From: Saccopteryx bilineata
Taxonomy: Eukaryota > Chordata > Mammalia > Chiroptera > Emballonuridae
Reading direction: 5' to 3'
DNA: 64,000 nt
Assembly: GCF_036850765.1 (NCBI RefSeq)
Contig: NC_089495.1
Coordinates: forward strand, 28,426,875 to 28,490,874
In this document: positions 58,722 through 64,000 of the stretch, piece after piece
Layout of the letters: the number at the start of each line of letters is the position of its first letter
Position numbering within the stretch: the first letter of the stretch is position 1
Translations under genes and position numbers: made by a program
Notes under the pieces: generated by a model
Database searches by the model: none
Told to the model about the DNA's origin: nothing
What the model saw: only the letters and a program-made list of their open reading frames with translations

Positions 58722-59065
58722 TTTTATTTATTTTTTAATATTTTTCTGAAGTGAGAAGCGGGAAGGCAGAGAGATAGACTCCCACATGTGCCCGAACAGG
58801 ATTCACCTGGCATGCCCACTACAGGGCGATGCTCTGCTCTTCTGGGCCATTGCTCCATTTCTCAGCTGACTTCTTCTTAGTACCTGTGGTGGAGACCATG
58901 GAGCCATCCTCAGCTCCAGGGCCAACTCACTCCAATCAAGTCATGGCTGTAGGAGAGGAAGAAAGAGATAGAGAGAAAGAAGAGGGAAAAGGGTGGAAAA
59001 GCAGATGAGTTCTTCTCCTATGTGCCCTGGTCAGGAATCGAACCTGGGACTTCCACACGCCAGGC
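58722..59065 (-). mobile_element. Family A tRNA-SINE, 5'-truncated
   Basis: The reverse-strand body is clear (GACTCCCACATGTGCCC, GCCCACTACAGGGCGATGCTCTGC, TCAGGAATCGAACCTGGGAC), but the head stops at ACACGCCAGGC, so the A-box region is missing while the B-box remains. Flanks CTCTGATACCTTTA (58,707-58,720) and CTCTGATATCTTAA (59,066-59,079) resemble a diverged target duplication, so truncation happened at insertion. Confidence 0.88.
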
Positions 59066-59090
59066 CTCTGATATCTTAAAAACCAGGGTT

Positions 59091-59115
59091 TTTGTTGTTG
59101 TTGTTGTTGTTGTTC
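59091..59115. repeat. (TTG)n microsatellite
   Basis: About eight copies. Confidence 0.9.
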
Positions 59116-59889
59116 CATTATTTTGACATGTGCTGACAGCAAGTAGCATTTCTCAGTAACTATCTAGGAAAGGCTGTGTAAAAAATTTCAGAATGAGGGG
59201 GCTGATAGTCTCTTTTAAGTAACCCATGAATTAAGCAGTGATTTTCAACATGAGCTGGATCCAGAGGGTTTTGGGCTTTAGAAATGCCTATGGAAGGCCA
59301 CCTTGGAAAACCAAGTAAGGGACCTGGCTTTGGAGCCCCAGGCTCTCCATTTCCACTTAAGTCAGAGAAGTTCAGAGTTAATCTATTCCTAATACATTAA
59401 AATTATTCATGAAATTTTTTAGGAAACAGTTATATTACTAAAAAGACATTTGAGCACAGTAGTGCCTTTGGGGCTTTGTCTGGAAACCTCCAAACCCTAG
59501 ACTAGATACTGTTCTAGTTTTTGAAAATCAATTACTTAAATAGCAACAAAAATTTAAAGTACAAAGGATGTTGAGGAGGAAAGGAAAGTGGTCAGAACTT
59601 GGAAGTGTCCCTGAACCAGAAAACTTGTGAAAACCAACAATTGCTTCCTGTCTTTTCTCACAATGCAACTTCTCAAAAACATTGTATTTCTCCCTATCTT
59701 CACTTCTTTTCCTCTGACTCACAATTTAATCAAGTAAAACTTGACTTCCATCCTCATTGCTTCACTAAAGACAAAATGTTTCTTGTATTAGATGAAATGA
59801 ACATTGCTCAGTCCTTATCTTATTTGATATCTCCGCATCATTTGATACTGATGGCCACTCCTTCTTGAAACCATGAAGATCCATTAGAC
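59116..59889. other. Unannotated intergenic stretch
   Basis: Nothing recognised. Confidence 0.5.
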
Positions 59890-61015
59890 TTCGTGGTCTT
59901 ATATGGTTCTGGTTGTCCTCTCACCCTCATCTGTCTTCCTTGAGGATTCTTTCTTTTTCCGTCCACCAGTTCTATCCTAGCTCTCCTTATCTCAATGTTC
60001 TGTCTTCTTTAATGAAATCCCTCTTACAATTTCAATTATATCGAAGTGCTAATGACTGTTTAATGTTTCTTATAACTCTGATCTATAGACCCACAAATCT
60101 TTATTTATATTTCCCAAAGCCACCTTAGTTTCAAAATGTCCAAAGCTTATTTCAAAATCTTTTCTATTGCCTAGTTCTACATTTTTTAGTACAGTCATCA
60201 CAACCACCATCTGCATAGATGCCCAAGCTAGAAGCCTAAACGCCATTCTTGACTCTAGAATCCTCAGCTTTCCCTTTTCTCTCTTCCTCCCTCATATTAA
60301 ATCAATCATGGGGACACCGTTTTGATTTCTAAGTATTTTTCATATATCTATGCTTTCTTTTCTTTCTACTTCCAGTTCTTAGGTTAGTCCACACTCATCT
60401 ATCATCTGAATGATAACACTGACCTTCTAGCTGGTCTCCCAGCATTCACTGGTGCCTTCTTCAATCCATTCTCTATACCTCAGGCAAATTGGTCTTTCTA
60501 CAATGAAAATTTTTGTAGGCCAATGATTTCATACCCTTTCGCTGTTCTCACGTTTCCTCAGTAAATGTAAACTACTTTATATGGCTATGAAGGTGTATGA
60601 GATTACTTCATTTTGGCCCTAAAACATCAGCTCTTGGTGTTCTGTCAAAATCTGAATTTATACATATGCCTTATTCTATGGACTTTCCATTTGCTACTTT
60701 TGTCTTTATCTTGAATGGTCTTCTCCCATTTTTTTTATTTTAACTCACCATGACTTGGTCTTCAAATCTTAGTGTACACATTACTTCTTGCAGGATGTGT
60801 TTACTAATTCCCCAAATCCTGATAATTTGCCCACCCATGTCCTCCTGTCTGTATATGAACACTTATTTTATTGTATTGCCATTATATGTTTATCTTTTTT
60901 TTAATCTCCTATCAAGACTCCAAGTTTGAAGAATACAGACACCTGTTATATCCCTAGCACTTAGCAAGTGCACTTGGCATTTAGAGAAGAATCCCTAGTG
61001 AATGAGAAATGAATG
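59890..61015 (+). mobile_element. L2 element, about 1.1 kb to its 3' end
   Basis: Plus-strand L2 text in order: AAACGCCATTCTTGACTCTAGAATCC (60,240), CTAGCTGGTCTCCCAGC (60,428), TTCAATCCATTCTCTATACC (60,462), ACCATGACTTGGTCTTCAAATC (60,746) and GACTCCAAGTTTGAAGAATACAGACACC (60,917). The frame is lost. Confidence 0.8.
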
Positions 61016-61354
61016 ACCTCTAAAGAACAAAAGAGAAAGTGCTTTAGATTAGAGACTCAAGATTGTTGATATTTGAGATACATAAAAAGAAGAAACTAAA
61101 AATAGACAATGATAAATTTGGTTCCAGCATAAGAGGGATCACTTTAATATGGTTGAACTATAAACCCTGTAAGTCATGTAAGTCAAAATATGCAGTATTT
61201 AAAGAATTTAGGAATAGACCACATACATATGAAAATGTTGGTTACATTTTTTTAACTGGACATATGGGACTGATATAATAAAATAAACATCAGAGAGGGA
61301 AAACCTAAAAAGTAACAAAGACTCAAATATAAGCCCTAAGCTTTTGTGGGGGAC

Positions 61355-61965
61355 TGTGTTCAATCAATAAATGCCTTTTATAAGCAAGGGCAATGCTAGA
61401 TCCTAAGTAATTCTGAAATAAGTAAGACATATCTTTTGGTTTAACGAGTTCACAACATTGAGAGAAACCACCACCACCAACAAGGGATAACTGCACTGAA
61501 TTTGTTAGCATCACAGTTAGGATAGAAGAAAACACCGTAAATGCATTCAAAAGGGAATCTCTACTCTTGTGGTAGACTTCCTGGAAAAGATAACAATTGA
61601 AATAAGGCACTAAGAACAGATGAGTAAGATTTGATCTAACAGAGGTAGGGAAACTATGAAATTCTGGGCAAAGAAAGGACTAATCACAAGGAAAACATGG
61701 CACATTCAAGAATGGCAAGCAGACCCATTGATCCAATCAAAGTTTATGTGGAGAGTGGGGTAAGAGAGTGGTGAGGCTAAAAGGCCAGTAAACCTCAGAC
61801 CTTAACCCTTTGTTAAGGTTACTAAAGGCTCTAAATAGACACCAGGTCTTTAAAGGACAGTAGTAGTATCATCAGGTTTGACTTTTAGAAAATCTCCTAA
61901 AGTGATTGGAAGGTAGAGAGACTAGAAGAGGCAGAGTGCCAAGGCAATAGTCCAGGGAACTTTGG
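61355..61965 (-). mobile_element. L2 fragment
   Basis: CAATCAATAAATGCCTTTTATAAGCAAGGGC at the 3' end, then GGCACATTCAAGAATGGCAAGCAGACC and GCCAAGGCAATAGTCCAGGGAAC, in reverse L2 order. Confidence 0.7.
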
Positions 61966-64000
61966 GTAACTTTAAACACAAATGGCTCACTCACAGGGAT
62001 GATGGAGTGTGTGTGGCAGGGTGGGTGGTGGCTGGTATGGGATGGGTGGGATGTTGAAGGAGAGTCAATGAGGTTCAATCTGTCCTCCAAATCTGGGTTT
62101 CTCACAAGTGGTGCTTTAGCCGTCATATTCTTCCACACAGTTTGAAAAGGTCACATTCCTGAATTAATTTCATGAGGTGAAGAGCAACTCAGAGAAAAAG
62201 ATAATGAAACATATCACAGAAAATATAAAAGGGTATTTCCTAATTTTTCAAATGCCTTTGTGCTGTCTGAGTAACTCCATCTGCCAGGTTTCATTTTGCT
62301 CTTCAGAACACCTTCCTAGGTGCTAGCACAGTATTTCCCCTCAACATATTAGGCATGAAAATTTAAAATTCCAGGTATATTCAAAATCCAAAGATTAATG
62401 CATTTGTTCAAATATCAGTGTAACAAGAACAGCTGGCTTATTTCCTTCCTTAAAAAAAATAAAATAAAAAATGTCTTTCTGAAAATTCCTGGCAGATATG
62501 TCATCTCTTCCTCAAGCCAAATGACAAGTGAGTTATACAATGGGGCTTTAAAAGGTTCTAACCATATTGAACAGCAGATGCTCTGAAACGATTATTCAGA
62601 GAGTCTACCTAGGCCCCCTATTGCCCTCTGATTCCCTTGAAGCAATTTATGACCTACTCTCTCTTTGCATCACTTATATTATGACTACATTAATCCAAAA
62701 GATGCATTAACCTCACCTCTACTTCAATTTCTCTGAATTTTCACCCAACCACATGCATACACACACATATGTTATGCATGTCATCGTCGTATATACACAT
62801 TATGATATGCACGCATCTCATCATCATATATACACATGAGGCTCTTTCGTATATTGTCTAAAGCAGAATTATCTCAGAAATGTATCAGAACTAAAATGAC
62901 CAGTTTGATATATACTGAACTTTTACCTAATTCACTCGTTCTGGTCCTTTTGGCTTTTATTCCACCATAAATCCTCCAGCAGCTTTCATTTTGTAAGATA
63001 ATGATCTTTCTGCTTATTTCTTTTTCATCTTATTTCCCAATCAATCAAACCTTAAAATTAACCTGGGTTAGCACTTCATATAATGCTTGCCCTATACAAA
63101 AGTCTATAGATTGTCCTCAGATCCACGATTAGAGGTACTCAATAGTGTTCATTATAATGCTACTTTCAGTGAAATCTTATCTTTGACATATTGAGACTAC
63201 AAAATACTTAGCATTTATAGATCTTGTTGAATTCATGACTAGTACCTACACAGCAGCAAATCATGAAAATTAGAGTTAGAAAAGTCTTGTTAAGACTGAG
63301 ACTATCCCCAGAGGCTATGTAAGAATGTTGCTTATAACTTAACATTTATTAAGCCCCCCAAAATGCAGTAGGCTCTTTACAGAACAAAAGCTGGACAGTC
63401 AGAGCCTAAGTGATTTACAAAATAGCACCGTCACCCTGTCCATTTTTCTCTCCAAAGGACTCCAGAAATGGAGCTTCTAAGGTTTTCTACAAACAACAAT
63501 TCTATGGCTTGATAAATTTATTTATTATTTATTTCTGGTGTCTAGCTTATGTACTCATTTGAAGAGAAACTTAATTTAACATATGCCAATTAAAATTCCA
63601 AGTTCTATCCAATTTCCTTTCTTATCTTGAAGTAAGACAGAAGAAAACCAATTCTCGTTTAACATTGTTTACATATCTTGTAATAATTAAATAGTTGACT
63701 AATATCTCCCTGATCTTTCTCTTTTCCTTCCTTTTTCTTCCTCTTTTGATGAATATACATCTGTATATATGCTTGTTACTTAGTACATATGCCGTGTTTG
63801 GCATATGGTAAACACTTGATAATATTTTGTTATATGAATTTATAATAAAGACTTTTTTTCAGTAACATATTATTGTAGTACGCTTGACTCATCTTCATAC
63901 TGCTAGACAATACTGGGGGAAATATGCCAGTATTTTGAATATTCACCATGCTTTAAAGAAATCCACTGATTCAAATACACAGTTTTTGTATGTACCCTGA
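61966..64000. other. Mostly unannotated intergenic stretch
   Basis: Small CA/TA repeats lie at 62,752-62,840. A likely L2 or MIR 3' tail is at 63,775-63,845 (GGCATATGGTAAACACTTGATAATATTTTG). Nothing else recognised. Confidence 0.5.

Noticed and set aside
1..64000. Endogenous retrovirus
   Set aside because: No paired LTRs, primer-binding site, or gag/pol/env-like frames were found. The only reverse transcriptase signal is L1 type (FADD with an upstream endonuclease).

Overview
This is a window of mammalian, most likely bat, nuclear DNA. It is AT-rich and intergenic, with no host protein-coding gene or RNA gene that I can support. The bat call rests on two tRNA-headed SINE families in many copies: family A opens CCCTGGCCGGTTGGCTCAG and family B opens GCCTGACCAGGC. 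Their heads resemble the bat VES-type group, but their long bodies look lineage-specific. I cannot fix the bat family from sequence alone. Mammal-wide MIR, L2 and old L1 relics form the background.

Layout. 1-12,312: an old minus-strand L1, already damaged by two internal deletions, into which a much younger full-length L1 (844-8,889) has inserted with a 14-bp target duplication. The young L1 has a CpG-rich 5' UTR with a 60-bp monomer array, an intact ORF1, and an ORF2 broken only by two small frameshifts. A family B SINE (9,301-9,723) also sits in the old L1. 12,313-24,900: L2, MIR and L1 fragments, family A SINEs at 18,884 and 21,494, and a HAL1-like ORF1-only L1 relic at 23,350-24,360. 24,915-28,395: a plus-strand old L1 from 5' UTR through ORF1 to the start of ORF2, cut by two family B SINEs and a large GGAA microsatellite. 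28,858-31,381: two family A SINEs of one subfamily, with L2 debris. 33,308-35,980: a dead piggyBac DNA transposon with recognisable ends, TTAA target site and transposase relics, split by a family A SINE. 36,513-36,710: a small hAT-type element, close to one copy of a 101-bp direct duplication (36,734 and 37,801). 39,230-47,430: L1 and L2 fragments, MIRs and a family A SINE. 47,630-52,600: mostly unique-looking sequence. 52,600-64,000: L1, MIR and L2 fragments, two family A SINEs (one 5'-truncated) and microsatellites.

How the parts work together. The only recently active machinery is the retrotransposition pair: L1 (ORF1p chaperone plus ORF2p endonuclease and reverse transcriptase) and the SINEs that presumably used it, which have A-rich tails and 9-18 bp target duplications. 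The nesting order gives a relative history: L2 and MIR, then old L1 and DNA transposons, then SINEs and the young L1. I did not find an obviously new biological system. The features most worth following are the two-type monomer promoter of the young L1, its nearly intact coding capacity, and the piggyBac relic with preserved ends.
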